Below, in pieces: positions 1 through 6,977 of a stretch of DNA of 39,020 nt. How positions within the stretch are numbered: position 1 is the stretch's first letter; every line of letters starts with the position of its first letter. The stretch is from Verrucomicrobiia bacterium (GTDB lineage Bacteria > Verrucomicrobiota > Verrucomicrobiae > Limisphaerales > JAKPVM01), in contig JAOADO010000009.1 in NCBI GenBank assembly GCA_026417275.1, positions 1-39,020 on the forward strand, read 5' to 3'. A model generated the notes under the pieces. It was not told where the DNA came from. It did not search any database and worked only from the letters and a program-made list of their open reading frames with translations. The position numbers and the translations under genes were made by a program.

Positions 1-301
1 TACCGGATGAATTTGAGTTGAGTCCATTTACCGAACCGTCAGTCCATGGCGAGTAGAGATTATCATCAGAAGCCCAGCATGGATACCATGTATCGGCGCC
101 AGTATACTCTGCGTGGCGCCCGGTAAAGCCGATGCCAATTAATGCGGCAGATTGCTTGAATGGGCAATCCTCTGGCGGTTCAGAAATCCACACGCGATAC
201 AGCTGAGGAATCGGCGCGTCAATTAAACGTTCGCTTGAGATCGCTTCAAAGTATTCTAAATAAAGAATAAAAAACACAGTTATTGAAATAAACCTTTTCA
301 T
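1..301 (-). CDS. Secreted protein of unknown function, C-terminus cut by window edge
   Basis: An open frame starts at an ATG at 301 (reverse strand) and runs through the left edge without a stop, giving about 100 residues. It begins MKRFISITVFFILYL, a basic n-region and hydrophobic core that look like a Sec signal peptide. The visible mature part holds a tryptophan- and tyrosine-rich stretch (TGADTWYPCWASDDNLYSPW). Its style recalls secreted DUF4185-like or carbohydrate-associated proteins of PVC bacteria, but that is only a resemblance from memory. No clear Shine-Dalgarno precedes the ATG; instead an 8-bp stem hairpin (302-329) ends right against it. The gene lies 85 bases downstream of the M2 peptidase on the same strand and could be read through from it. 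Function is not assigned. Confidence 0.6.
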   Translation of the reverse strand, partial: MKRFISITVFFILYLEYFEAISSERLIDAPIPQLYRVWISEPPEDCPFKQSAALIGIGFTGRHAEYTGADTWYPCWASDDNLYSPWTDGSVNGLNSNSSG

Positions 302-329
302 ATCGGGTTTTTATTCTATTTAACCCGAT
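302..329 (-). repeat. Inverted repeat abutting the start codon at 301
   Basis: The arms ATCGGGTT (302-309) and AACCCGAT (322-329) are perfectly complementary around a 12-base AT-rich loop. On the minus strand the hairpin ends directly before the ATG of the truncated secreted protein, where a ribosome binding site would normally sit. No T-tract follows, so it is not a classic terminator. It could modulate translation or protect a 3' end of the upstream message. Stems of this size also occur by chance in a window of this length. Confidence 0.35.
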
Positions 330-386
330 CATGTTAATAGATAAAGGAATATTTATAAGGTTTTAATCTGATAAGCACTCGATGAA

Positions 387-2198
387 TTAGTCCCATCCAA
401 TCTGTCTTCCCTTGTTCTGTTCTTCGAGCCAGCGCATGAGCGGTTTGAAATACTCGACCATGGCGCGGGTTGAGAGTTCTTCTCCTGTCGTCTGCTTCAA
501 CAGTTCTCTCCAGTCCATGGTCGTGCCTTTCTCCATCATGGAACGCAGGAACTTGCCAATTTCCTTGTTGTTAGCGTAGTTTGCATCCTGTGGTGGTTGT
601 TTAAGAATGTTTTTACAGATGTAATCGTTAAATTGGAATTTTAACACGGTGGCAATAGGATAAGCAAAGTAGTAACAGGGCGCGTCGTTTATGTGGGTTT
701 TTGTTGCGGGGTCGCAATATTCTTCGCCGCGAGGGTGCGGTGGTTCGATTCCTTGAAACTCGCGAACATACTTCCACCAGCGCGCGTTCCACTGGTGGGG
801 TGGTAAGTTGTTCGCGTAGATATCGGCTTCCCAGTGAGTCATCGTGCCTGAAGCCCAATAGATGAACGGCACAGAGTTTGCCACTGCGTCATTTAGTAAA
901 AACTGTAACTGATCAACCTCCATTTCCTTCGGCAAAATTCCAAGAGATTTAAGATAGGATGGTTGTCCACACGCAAGAGATACTAATTCGGCAATACCTT
1001 CATGGAACGATGGATTTGCTCCCGTCCTTAAAAGTGGAGGTACTTCGGGACGTGAATAACTCATGTCGTAATACGCATGACCGAGTTCATGGTGTGCGGT
1101 TTCGAACCATTGCCAGTTTGGTTCTACGCTCATCAGAGAGCGGATATCCATGTCCAGGTCGATGTGCCAGCAGGAAGCGTGTGTATTTTTCTTTCGTTTT
1201 TCATCTGGCTTAACTGGATAGAGGTCGGACAATTTCCAGAAACTTTCGGGTAAACGAGGAAAACCAAGACCTGTCCAGAATTGTTCAGCGCATTGAACAA
1301 CCCATTCGGCATTCTTATCTTTGAATTTATCATCAAGGTTTGCCGCGGGGACGAGTCCAGTCCAGTTCTGCGCCCATCGGTTGTTTATCCAGTGGACAGG
1401 TATCAACTTGGGTACAGGCTGGTTATACCGCTTTGCAAGTTCGTATTTAACCCACGTATGAAGCTGGAGATAGAGCGGACGCAATTGACGCATGAAATTC
1501 TGTTGAAGTTTAAGGATTTCTTCCGTTGTCATGTCATACGACGCCGCCTGCAAGGCAAAATAATCGGAAAAACCGAGTTCTTGCGCTACGCCGTTTCGCA
1601 GTTCGCGGAGTTTAATAAGACCTGGCTTTAGAACAGGACCAATCTGCTTGGACGCTTCCCACACCTCGAGCCGCGCCTGCAGGTTCATGTTCGTTTGAAG
1701 AAAATTATCAATCTCGTTCGGCGTAATAGGTTTCCCATTAAGCTTGAACTCGAACGAGTTCATCATTGAAGCCTGTTTTGTCTCAGCTTCAATACGCTCG
1801 GCAACGAGCTTGGGATTTGTCATTGGTGCTTCTGCGGCAATCAATAAAGCACGTTCGAGTTGCCGCACAGTTATTGGTTTTAACTGGTCTTTGTGCTTGA
1901 GTAGTTCTTTTACTTCGTTTATCAGTGCCGGATTACCGGTGAACGCCGCACGCGCTTTGCCAGCCGCTTCCGCCGCCGTGTCGTGTTCGGGCTTCACATC
2001 TGTGACTGCCTTCCACTGCGCCTCGCTCTCAACTTTTGAAAGCGCCTGATAACCAGCGTTTACAAGCGCAAGAAATCTTTCCGCCCTTTCCTGCATGTTC
2101 ATCATATTGCCTTTATTTTCAGTTGTTGCCCCATCCGAGTTCACAAGGGTTATCAATGAGATGATAAAAATCGCCACACAAAGTCTTATTTTTTTCAT
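387..2198 (-). CDS. Peptidase family M2 (ACE-like) zinc dipeptidyl carboxypeptidase, exported
   Basis: The 603-residue product has the M2 signature: HEXXH at H370-E371-x-x-H374 within HHELGHAY, followed 26 residues later by the third ligand E400 in GANPSFHEG. Mammalian ACE has the same GANPGFHE segment. M2 enzymes remove C-terminal dipeptides from peptides using one zinc ion. The chosen ATG at 2198 opens a signal peptide (MKKIRLCVAIFIISLITLV) and follows the Zur stop by 73 bases. An upstream in-frame extension to 2384 would overlap zur and is rejected. Export suggests a periplasmic or surface role in peptide breakdown. It lies directly downstream of the zur-znu cluster on the same strand, which may be coincidence or may reflect its zinc requirement. 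Length is normal for bacterial M2 enzymes. Confidence 0.9.
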   Translation of the reverse strand: MKKIRLCVAIFIISLITLVNSDGATTENKGNMMNMQERAERFLALVNAGYQALSKVESEAQWKAVTDVKPEHDTAAEAAGKARAAFTGNPALINEVKELLKHKDQLKPITVRQLERALLIAAEAPMTNPKLVAERIEAETKQASMMNSFEFKLNGKPITPNEIDNFLQTNMNLQARLEVWEASKQIGPVLKPGLIKLRELRNGVAQELGFSDYFALQAASYDMTTEEILKLQQNFMRQLRPLYLQLHTWVKYELAKRYNQPVPKLIPVHWINNRWAQNWTGLVPAANLDDKFKDKNAEWVVQCAEQFWTGLGFPRLPESFWKLSDLYPVKPDEKRKKNTHASCWHIDLDMDIRSLMSVEPNWQWFETAHHELGHAYYDMSYSRPEVPPLLRTGANPSFHEGIAELVSLACGQPSYLKSLGILPKEMEVDQLQFLLNDAVANSVPFIYWASGTMTHWEADIYANNLPPHQWNARWWKYVREFQGIEPPHPRGEEYCDPATKTHINDAPCYYFAYPIATVLKFQFNDYICKNILKQPPQDANYANNKEIGKFLRSMMEKGTTMDWRELLKQTTGEELSTRAMVEYFKPLMRWLEEQNKGRQIGWD

Positions 2199-2271
2199 CC
2201 TGCATAATTTAACCGATTGAAAATGAATTGACAATATCATGGTTTGGCGTAATTCTGCAAAAATTGCCCGT

Positions 2272-2760
2272 CTATGTCTCGTTTTTCTGACATCTCGGAC
2301 ATATCCCAAAAAATTCAAGTCTGTGTGTGACAGATTTAAACCCACTTCGGCTTTCGATGGCGGCATGCAAATCTTTGACAACACATTCTTCTATTTTCAT
2401 AACTGCCGAACATTTTGTGCAAACAATGTGGTGGTGGTGTTCAGAATCGTGAAGAACAATCTCGAAACGCGCCAAGCCTTCGCCAAAATCCACCCGTTGA
2501 ATCAATTTCAACTCTTCCAGAACATTGAAAAGCCTGTAAATCGTCGCAAGGTCGCATCCATCGGATTTTGCATATTTATAAACTTCTTTTATGGAAACAG
2601 GCTTGCTCTGCGCCACAAGCATTTTTAACGCCGAAAGTCTTGGCGCAGTTATCTTGAACTGCTTTTCCCGAAGTCGTTCAATTAAAACACTCAACTTCTT
2701 GCTCTTGTTTTCAGAACAGCAAATAACGTTCGCGTTTATGTTCGTTTCGCTATTTTCCAT
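2272..2760 (-). CDS. zur: Fur-family metalloregulator, probably Zur
   Basis: This 162-residue protein has the Fur architecture: an N-terminal winged helix (motif DLATIYRLFNVLEELKLI around residues 70-87) and a C-terminal dimerisation domain. Metal-site residues are visible: a His-rich HDSEHHHH stretch (about 104-111) and two CxxC pairs (C114/C117 and C154/C157) that form the structural zinc site. Fur-family repressors bind palindromic operators when metal-loaded. Assignment as Zur rather than Fur rests on its neighbours. Its ATG at 2760 lies 25 bases inside the end of znuB, so it is probably translationally coupled to the znu genes. Such overlap suggests autoregulation of the whole znuCB-zur unit. 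Alternative: Fur or Mur. Family is certain, metal specificity inferred. Confidence 0.85.
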   Translation of the reverse strand: MENSETNINANVICCSENKSKKLSVLIERLREKQFKITAPRLSALKMLVAQSKPVSIKEVYKYAKSDGCDLATIYRLFNVLEELKLIQRVDFGEGLARFEIVLHDSEHHHHIVCTKCSAVMKIEECVVKDLHAAIESRSGFKSVTHRLEFFGICPRCQKNET

Positions 2761-3548
2761 AATAATGTAAGCATGAAAATCGCTATACAGGTGAGACTTA
2801 TGCACGGTCCACTCGGACAGTCTATGTAATAAGAAGCGACCGTTCCAAGAATTCCGCTCCCCACTCCAAACGCCACACTGAATATAAGTTGTTGCCTCAA
2901 GTTTTTAGCCACATTGCGCGCCGCGGCGGCTGGTATTACAAGCCAGGATGTGACGAGGATTATCCCGAGCAACCTCACGCTCATCGCGACAACAATTGCA
3001 AGGGCAGTCACGAAAATGTAATTAATCCATTTGACGTTAACTCCACGCGCATGCGAGAGTTCTTCATTTATCGTAACAAGACAAAACTCGGACAGATACT
3101 TGAAGAAAATCGCTCCTACAACAAGCAGGATTACTGCCGCCAGCGCAACCTCTGTTTTGCCCACAGAAAGGATGTCTCCAAAAAGATAACGGTGCAGTTC
3201 ACCCCTGAACCCTTTCAGATAACTGAATATAAGTATGGCAACCGCAACCAGACCGGAGAAAAGAATTGCCATGATGGTGTCGGTAACCAACTCGGTTTTT
3301 TCTTTGATAATAAAAATAAGCCATGCAATGGCAACGCTGATTCCAACCAGTGAGATTAGCGGATTTCCAACCCCGAGCAACAACCCCAGTGCTACGCCGG
3401 CAAGCGCTCCATGCCCAACAGTATCGCTAAAAAATGACATCTTTCGCGCCGTAACAAATACGCCGAATAAAGCACATACCGGGCTTAACAGCGCCGCAGT
3501 AACCAGCGCCCTCTGCATGAAAGAGTAGTTTAAAAATTCAAGCCACAT
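2736..3548 (-). CDS. znuB: Zinc ABC transporter permease ZnuB (ABC-3 family)
   Basis: This 270-residue integral membrane protein consists of about eight hydrophobic segments. It carries the ABC-3 hallmark near the N-terminus (KMSFFSDTVGHGALAGVALG), which contacts the ATPase. ABC-3 permeases transport Zn, Mn or Fe chelate-free ions with a periplasmic binding protein and an ATPase. The ATG at 3548 follows the znuC stop by six bases, and the 3' end overlaps zur by 25 bases, so znuC, znuB and zur form one operon. Metal choice (zinc over manganese) is inferred from the adjacent Fur-family regulator and the zinc-free paralogue-like proteins upstream. Confidence 0.9.
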   Translation of the reverse strand: MWLEFLNYSFMQRALVTAALLSPVCALFGVFVTARKMSFFSDTVGHGALAGVALGLLLGVGNPLISLVGISVAIAWLIFIIKEKTELVTDTIMAILFSGLVAVAILIFSYLKGFRGELHRYLFGDILSVGKTEVALAAVILLVVGAIFFKYLSEFCLVTINEELSHARGVNVKWINYIFVTALAIVVAMSVRLLGIILVTSWLVIPAAAARNVAKNLRQQLIFSVAFGVGSGILGTVASYYIDCPSGPCISLTCIAIFMLTLLWKIAKRT

Positions 3549-3554
3549 TTTTAA

Positions 3555-4328
3555 TCAATGATGATGACAGTACGGCGTAAAATGAATGCCGTATGCGTTT
3601 CGGAGAGACTCGTCGGTTAACACTTCGTTCGGGATGCCTTCGCAACAAACCTTGCCGTTGCCAATTGCTATCACGCGCGTGGCTTCTCTGCTAACCATTG
3701 CAAGGTCGTGAGATACCATAACCACTGTCATGTTGCGCGACTTTCGCTCAGACGCTATCACTTCGTAAATAATGTTTTCAGTTGTCATGTCCACACCTTC
3801 AGTGGCTTCGTCCATCAAAAGCAAATCAGGTTTTTCCAACAGACTGAATGTGATAAGCGTTTTCTGCAATTCGCCGCCGGATAGTTTGCAAATTGGTGCA
3901 TCAAGTAAATGCGTAAGCCCTAAGCGTTCAACTGTATCACCAAACTCTCTGTCGAGATTTCTATGGCTTTGCCAGAACCAGCCGCGCGTTTCTCGCAAAC
4001 CCAGAGATAGAAATTCTCTCACGCTCACTGCCAGAGACTTTTCAAAGCTTAATTTCTGCGGAATGTAGCCGATTTTGACCGCACTGATGGGTTCTCTGCC
4101 GAAGATTTTGATTATTCCTTTATCAGGCGACACTGTTCCTAAAATCGCTTTCAATAGAGTCGTCTTGCCGGAACCGTTTGGACCAATCAACGCCACAAAA
4201 TCACCACTCACTATTTTTAAACTTATATTATCAAGAATTACCCTCTCTCCAAACCTGATGGTCAGGTTTTCGACTTCTATCGCCGTTTTTTCATCCACAA
4301 CGGTTTTATCTGTCAGGTTCCGTGACAT
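3555..4328 (-). CDS. znuC: Zinc ABC transporter ATP-binding protein ZnuC
   Basis: This 257-residue ATPase has Walker A GPNGSGKT (49-56), the ABC signature LSGGE (149-153), Walker B LLLMDE (169-174) and H-loop histidine H207 in VSHD. It would power zinc import through ZnuB. The C-terminus ends HFTPYCHHH, a short histidine tail that could bind metal, as seen in some metal-transport ATPases. The start ATG at 4328 has no strong Shine-Dalgarno. The gene is separated from znuA by 235 bases holding a small MITE-like element (about 4422-4519) and a GATAATTATC palindrome (4394-4403), so it may have its own promoter. Confidence 0.92.
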   Translation of the reverse strand: MSRNLTDKTVVDEKTAIEVENLTIRFGERVILDNISLKIVSGDFVALIGPNGSGKTTLLKAILGTVSPDKGIIKIFGREPISAVKIGYIPQKLSFEKSLAVSVREFLSLGLRETRGWFWQSHRNLDREFGDTVERLGLTHLLDAPICKLSGGELQKTLITFSLLEKPDLLLMDEATEGVDMTTENIIYEVIASERKSRNMTVVMVSHDLAMVSREATRVIAIGNGKVCCEGIPNEVLTDESLRNAYGIHFTPYCHHH

Positions 4329-4393
4329 TTTAGTTCATATATTTTTAAATAAGACAACATCCGCATTGTTCCACTCATTCAGCTCGCGGGAAT

Positions 4394-4403
4394 GATAATT
4401 ATC
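4394..4403. promoter_or_regulatory. Possible Fur/Zur-type half-site palindrome upstream of znuC
   Basis: GATAATTATC is a perfect 10-bp palindrome 66 bases upstream of the znuC start. It resembles the core of Fur-family boxes (GATAAT repeats), but the spacing differs from the usual 7-1-7 arrangement. A 10-bp palindrome is expected by chance many times in this window, so only position argues for function. Confidence 0.2.
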
Positions 4404-4421
4404 CGCACGTTTATCTTTTTT

Positions 4422-4519
4422 GGGGACAGAACCCTTGCCGTCCGATTTTGTTGTTCATAATAACTCTTGGGGGGCACGTATCCCAGCGCCTCCAAAACGG
4501 TCGGGCTAAAACCTGTCCC
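4422..4519. mobile_element. Short MITE/REP-like element between znuA and znuC
   Basis: The segment is bounded by GGGACAG (4423-4429) and CTGTCCC (4513-4519), perfect 7-bp terminal inverted repeats, with T-runs just outside both ends. Its interior is markedly more GC-rich than the flanks. A reverse-strand frame of 48 codons (ATG at 4525, stop 4379-4381) crosses it, including the string GFSPTVLEALGYVPP, which is not recognised. Small elements ending in GGGGACAG are familiar as non-autonomous repeats in several bacterial phyla. No transposase gene is present in the window and no second copy was found, so this is a candidate only. Confidence 0.3.
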
Positions 4520-4563
4520 TTTCATGCAAATTATCAAATATGTGTTTTTTAAACATTATCCTT

Positions 4564-5493
4564 CTAATTGGTGCTCATGTATTTTTTAATTGCGAGCGCA
4601 TTCATCTTCATTCTCTCAACGTAATTTGCCCCTTTTTCGTCGGTAGATTCAAGCGTGTCTAAAGTGGTAAAAGGCACTTTAAGTTCATCGGCGAGTCTTC
4701 TGGCAAGTTCATTCGATGAACCTGTTTCGCCAAAAATAACGCAGACGCTTTTTGCCTTCGCAATTGACATTAATTTTGCAAGACGTTGTGGAGAAACGGG
4801 GAAATCGTGGACCTCTTCAATCACCCCGACAACTTCAATCCCGTACCTTTCCGCAAAATACGCGAATGCGTTGTGCAAACAGATTATGGGACGCTTTTTA
4901 ACATTTGAAAATTGTTCTTCGATGAACCTATCGAGTTCATCCATTTTTTCCGAAAAAATTTTGAGATTTATATTAATTTTCCCGCCCCTGTCCGGGAAAA
5001 TTTCTTTTAATCTTAACGCTGCGTTTGTCGCCGCGTGCTTCATCAAAATTGGGTCGAGCCAAAAATGTGGATTAGCGGTTTTGCTGTTTCCTCGATTGTC
5101 GGACACAGCATCGTAGATAAGTGAATTTTCTAATCCCTTTGTAATAAGAACAGTTTGCGTTTTTTTTGAGCCCATTGTTTTTGAAATAACATCATCGAAC
5201 CAATTATCCAGTCCCAATCCGCAGGTAAAAACTAACGTTGCATTCTGGAGTTTCGCAAGGTCGCCTGGTTTAATCTGGTAATCGTGGGGATTTGCGCCGG
5301 CAGAAACCAAATTCTCCACGTCGCATACAGAATCGCCAACCTCCTTTACTACAACGTAAACAGGATAAATCGTGGTAACAACTTTGTTCTCCGCGGAAAA
5401 GGCAATGTTCATTCCAAAAATTTCAAATATCGCTGCCAACACCATCAATTTTAAAACAATCCTCGTCATTTTCTTGATTTTCAGGTTGAACAT
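4564..5493 (-). CDS. znuA: Periplasmic zinc-binding lipoprotein-like component ZnuA
   Basis: This 309-residue cluster A-I (ZnuA/TroA) binding protein has the expected metal ligands at H70 (AGANPHDY), H143 (NPHFWLDP), H207 (CLHNAF) and D279 (TLDTLEST). A signal peptide with a basic start and hydrophobic core ends at AFSA before ENKVVTT. It captures periplasmic zinc for ZnuBC. The long histidine-rich loop typical of many ZnuA proteins is absent, so manganese specificity is not excluded. Start is uncertain: ATG 5493 is used, ATG 5469 (MTRIVLK) and TTG 5520 are alternatives and none has a good ribosome binding site. The gene lies on the same strand as znuCB-zur but is separated from them by 235 bases. 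Confidence 0.88.
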   Translation of the reverse strand: MFNLKIKKMTRIVLKLMVLAAIFEIFGMNIAFSAENKVVTTIYPVYVVVKEVGDSVCDVENLVSAGANPHDYQIKPGDLAKLQNATLVFTCGLGLDNWFDDVISKTMGSKKTQTVLITKGLENSLIYDAVSDNRGNSKTANPHFWLDPILMKHAATNAALRLKEIFPDRGGKININLKIFSEKMDELDRFIEEQFSNVKKRPIICLHNAFAYFAERYGIEVVGVIEEVHDFPVSPQRLAKLMSIAKAKSVCVIFGETGSSNELARRLADELKVPFTTLDTLESTDEKGANYVERMKMNALAIKKYMSTN

Positions 5494-5612
5494 CCTGGAA
5501 ATTTTTCCGGCGCACTGCAATTCATTGTTTTTATATAAGAAACAACTTTCACCTTCTCCATTCTCTGGAGGGATGTACTCCTAAGCATCCGAATCTCGCC
5601 TCCCATGTGATT

Positions 5613-5630
5613 GACTTGCTCCCGCAAGTC
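5613..5630. repeat. Perfect 7-bp hairpin in znuA leader region
   Basis: GACTTGC (5613-5619) and GCAAGTC (5624-5630) form a perfect stem around the tetraloop TCCC. It is one of several adjacent stem-loops between znuA and rpsR, and lies ten bases from the REP-like palindrome. Confidence 0.4.
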
Positions 5631-5639
5631 CATAATCTC

Positions 5640-5659
5640 GGCTCTGCAGGAGCAAAGCC
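5640..5659. repeat. REP-like palindrome, copy 1
   Basis: Arms GGCTCTGC (5640-5647) and GCAAAGCC (5652-5659) flank AGGA and pair except for one C/A mismatch. A second copy with perfect arms lies at 32502-32521; 20 of 21 bases agree. Sharing a near-identical palindrome between two unrelated intergenic regions points to a dispersed repeat family. Confidence 0.5.
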
Positions 5660-5807
5660 TTGACACAAGAAACATTCACACAAGATTGTGTCCCATCCAT
5701 AGAACCAATCGGAAATGAATCAGATTCTCCTGCTTGTGTCTTTATCCGCTTGTCCTGTTTATTTTCTAAAAGAACGCACATAATAGATATTGATTTTAAA
5801 AACAACT

Positions 5808-5828
5808 AATTGCAAATCGTTTGCAATT
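5808..5828. promoter_or_regulatory. Candidate Zur operator upstream of znuA
   Basis: The arms AATTGCAAA (5808-5816) and TTTGCAATT (5820-5828) are perfectly complementary around TCG. Its inner 15 bases, TGCAAATCGTTTGCA, match the general 7-1-7 Fur-family pattern TGATAATNATTATCA at 10 of 14 defined positions. It sits between the terminator of the rpsR operon and znuA, on the upstream side of znuA, with a TATTAT sequence (complement of 5780-5785) downstream as a possible -10. A palindrome of this length is unlikely but not impossible by chance. Zur binding is inferred from context. Confidence 0.4.
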
Positions 5829-5836
5829 GCTGATTC

Positions 5837-5868
5837 TAAAAATCCCCCAGCCCCGGCTGAGGGATTTT
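5837..5868 (-). terminator. Rho-independent terminator of the rpsR operon
   Basis: Downstream of rpsR on the minus strand, AAAATCCC-TCAGCC and GGCTG-GGGGATTTT form a long GC-core stem with A/T-rich base. The T-run follows on the minus strand. The symmetric A/T flanks may allow termination in both directions. It separates the dksA-like-rpmG-rpsR unit from znuA. Confidence 0.8.
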
Positions 5869-5876
5869 AAATAAAA

Positions 5877-6134
5877 TTACTTCATCAATAACATCTGCCG
5901 CGCTCTTTTAATTGCCCTGGCGAGACGACGTTGATAATGAGCAGGCAATCCCGTGTATTTACGCGGAAGGATTCTGCCCTGTTCAGTAACGAACTGCTTG
6001 AGCAAATTAACATTTCTGTAATCAATCTGCTCAATCGGAAAATCAACCTTCGGTTTTGGTCTCGAGAGCCTTGTCTCAAGAGATGGTCTTGTTCTTGTCT
6101 GTTTTTTCTGATCTGGATGTGTTTTTCTCGGCAT
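5877..6134 (-). CDS. rpsR: 30S ribosomal protein S18, cysteine-free type
   Basis: The 85-residue protein has the S18 core: [17 protein letters not shown], then [20 protein letters not shown] and IKRAR. It binds S6 and 16S rRNA in the small-subunit platform. There is no cysteine at all, so it cannot hold the zinc ribbon of C+ S18 forms. It is the last gene of a three-gene minus-strand unit (dksA-like, rpmG, rpsR) and is followed by a strong terminator. Unlike the common arrangement with rpsF, ssb and rplI, those genes are not beside it. Whether this is the only S18 of the genome or a zinc-free paralogue cannot be told from the window. Confidence 0.95.
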   Translation of the reverse strand: MPRKTHPDQKKQTRTRPSLETRLSRPKPKVDFPIEQIDYRNVNLLKQFVTEQGRILPRKYTGLPAHYQRRLARAIKRARQMLLMK

Positions 6135-6169
6135 ATTAACAATAAGACTTCAGTTTTACACAATAGGTT

Positions 6170-6337
6170 TTACTTAATTTCACGATGGACTGTGTGACGC
6201 CTGAGAAACGGATTATACTTTTTAATTTCCAGGCGTTCAGTATTTCCTTTTTTATTCCGCGTGGTAATATACCTGGAAGGTGTTTTACCTTCCTTGCGCG
6301 CTTCTGTACACTCAAGTATTACAATTTCTCTTGGCAT
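6170..6337 (-). CDS. rpmG: 50S ribosomal protein L33, zinc-free type
   Basis: The 55-residue frame begins [18 protein letters not shown] and continues through [10 protein letters not shown] and ends [17 protein letters not shown]. This is the L33 pattern of TTRNK followed by [13 protein letters not shown]. Only one cysteine (C10) remains, so the two CxxC zinc pairs of C+ L33 are missing. The gene starts 12 bases after the DksA-like stop and ends 35 bases before rpsR, fitting one operon. Confidence 0.93.
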   Translation of the reverse strand: MPREIVILECTEARKEGKTPSRYITTRNKKGNTERLEIKKYNPFLRRHTVHREIK

Positions 6338-6349
6338 AATCTCAGTAAA

Positions 6350-6940
6350 TTAAATGTTTTGTTCTTCGTTTTCTTCAGATTCACCTTCTTCTTCGGTTCC
6401 TACAATTAAATCCACCGCTCCCAATTCAGCAAATCTTTTTTGTTTTGCTTGACCACTCTTTTCGAGTTCTTTTTGAGCCTCGACTGTATATCGCGCCCAG
6501 GGAATAGCGTCAAGTCTTGATTTTGGAATTGGTTTATGCGTTAGTTCGCAAACACCGTAAGTCCCGTTTTCAATCCGCTTTAACGCCTCTTCAATTTCAT
6601 ACAAAGCATCTTGATCTGACGATAGCATGCTAAGGGCAAAATCGCGGTCAAAATTGTCTGTACCCGAATCCGCCATGTGCAGACTGTATGTTGGCACTGT
6701 TTCCGCCGATTCTTTCGCCAGACCACGCATCTGGTCAAGCAACTGTTCTCTTAAATCGAGCAAAATTCGATAATACCTGCGCCACTCGGGTTTTATACTT
6801 GATTCATCGTATGTGGGCGTCCAACTTTCGCCCATCCCGAGTATTGACGCCGCCGTTGCCGGAGGATGATGTTGCTTCTTCTGAGGGGTTTTCATCTCCT
6901 CAGTTCTTTCCTTCTTCTCAGTTTTCTTTTTCGCAGTCAC
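6350..6940 (-). CDS. DksA/TraR-like protein with degenerate zinc finger
   Basis: This 196-residue protein has a basic, low-complexity N-terminus (about 1-35), a helical region (about 50-125) and the DksA-type C-terminal motif GTYGVCELTHKPIPK...RLDAIPWARYTVEAQ. In DksA four cysteines hold zinc with spacing 3, 18 and 3. Here the same positions are C131, T134, T152 and A155, so the fold spacing is kept but the zinc site is lost. DksA proteins bind RNA polymerase and act with ppGpp on rRNA and amino-acid promoters. A zinc-independent paralogue, DksA2 of Pseudomonas aeruginosa, has similar replacements and is induced on zinc limitation. The acidic tail EEEGESEENEE is unusual. The start is a GTG at 6940; ATG 6895 is an alternative. 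Confidence 0.82.
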   Translation of the reverse strand: MTAKKKTEKKERTEEMKTPQKKQHHPPATAASILGMGESWTPTYDESSIKPEWRRYYRILLDLREQLLDQMRGLAKESAETVPTYSLHMADSGTDNFDRDFALSMLSSDQDALYEIEEALKRIENGTYGVCELTHKPIPKSRLDAIPWARYTVEAQKELEKSGQAKQKRFAELGAVDLIVGTEEEGESEENEEQNI

Positions 6941-6977
6941 GGCTTATTATTTTTTAACTGTTTCAGTCATTTTTTCA

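Larger units (their letters stand above)
5494..5876. other. Palindrome-rich gap between znuA and rpsR
   Basis: This 383-base gap has no convincing gene. From left to right it holds a GACTTGC/GCAAGTC hairpin (5613-5630), a REP-like palindrome (5640-5659), an 8-bp inverted repeat GACACAAG/CTTGTGTC (5662-5669 and 5733-5740), a 9-bp-arm palindrome (5808-5828) and the rpsR terminator (5837-5868). Short reverse-strand frames of 64-74 codons cross it but have no recognisable domain. It would form the long leader of znuA if transcription starts near 5800. Confidence 0.5.

Noticed and set aside
2199..2384. N-terminal extension of the M2 peptidase
   Set aside because: It would overlap zur and precede an obvious signal peptide starting at 2198.
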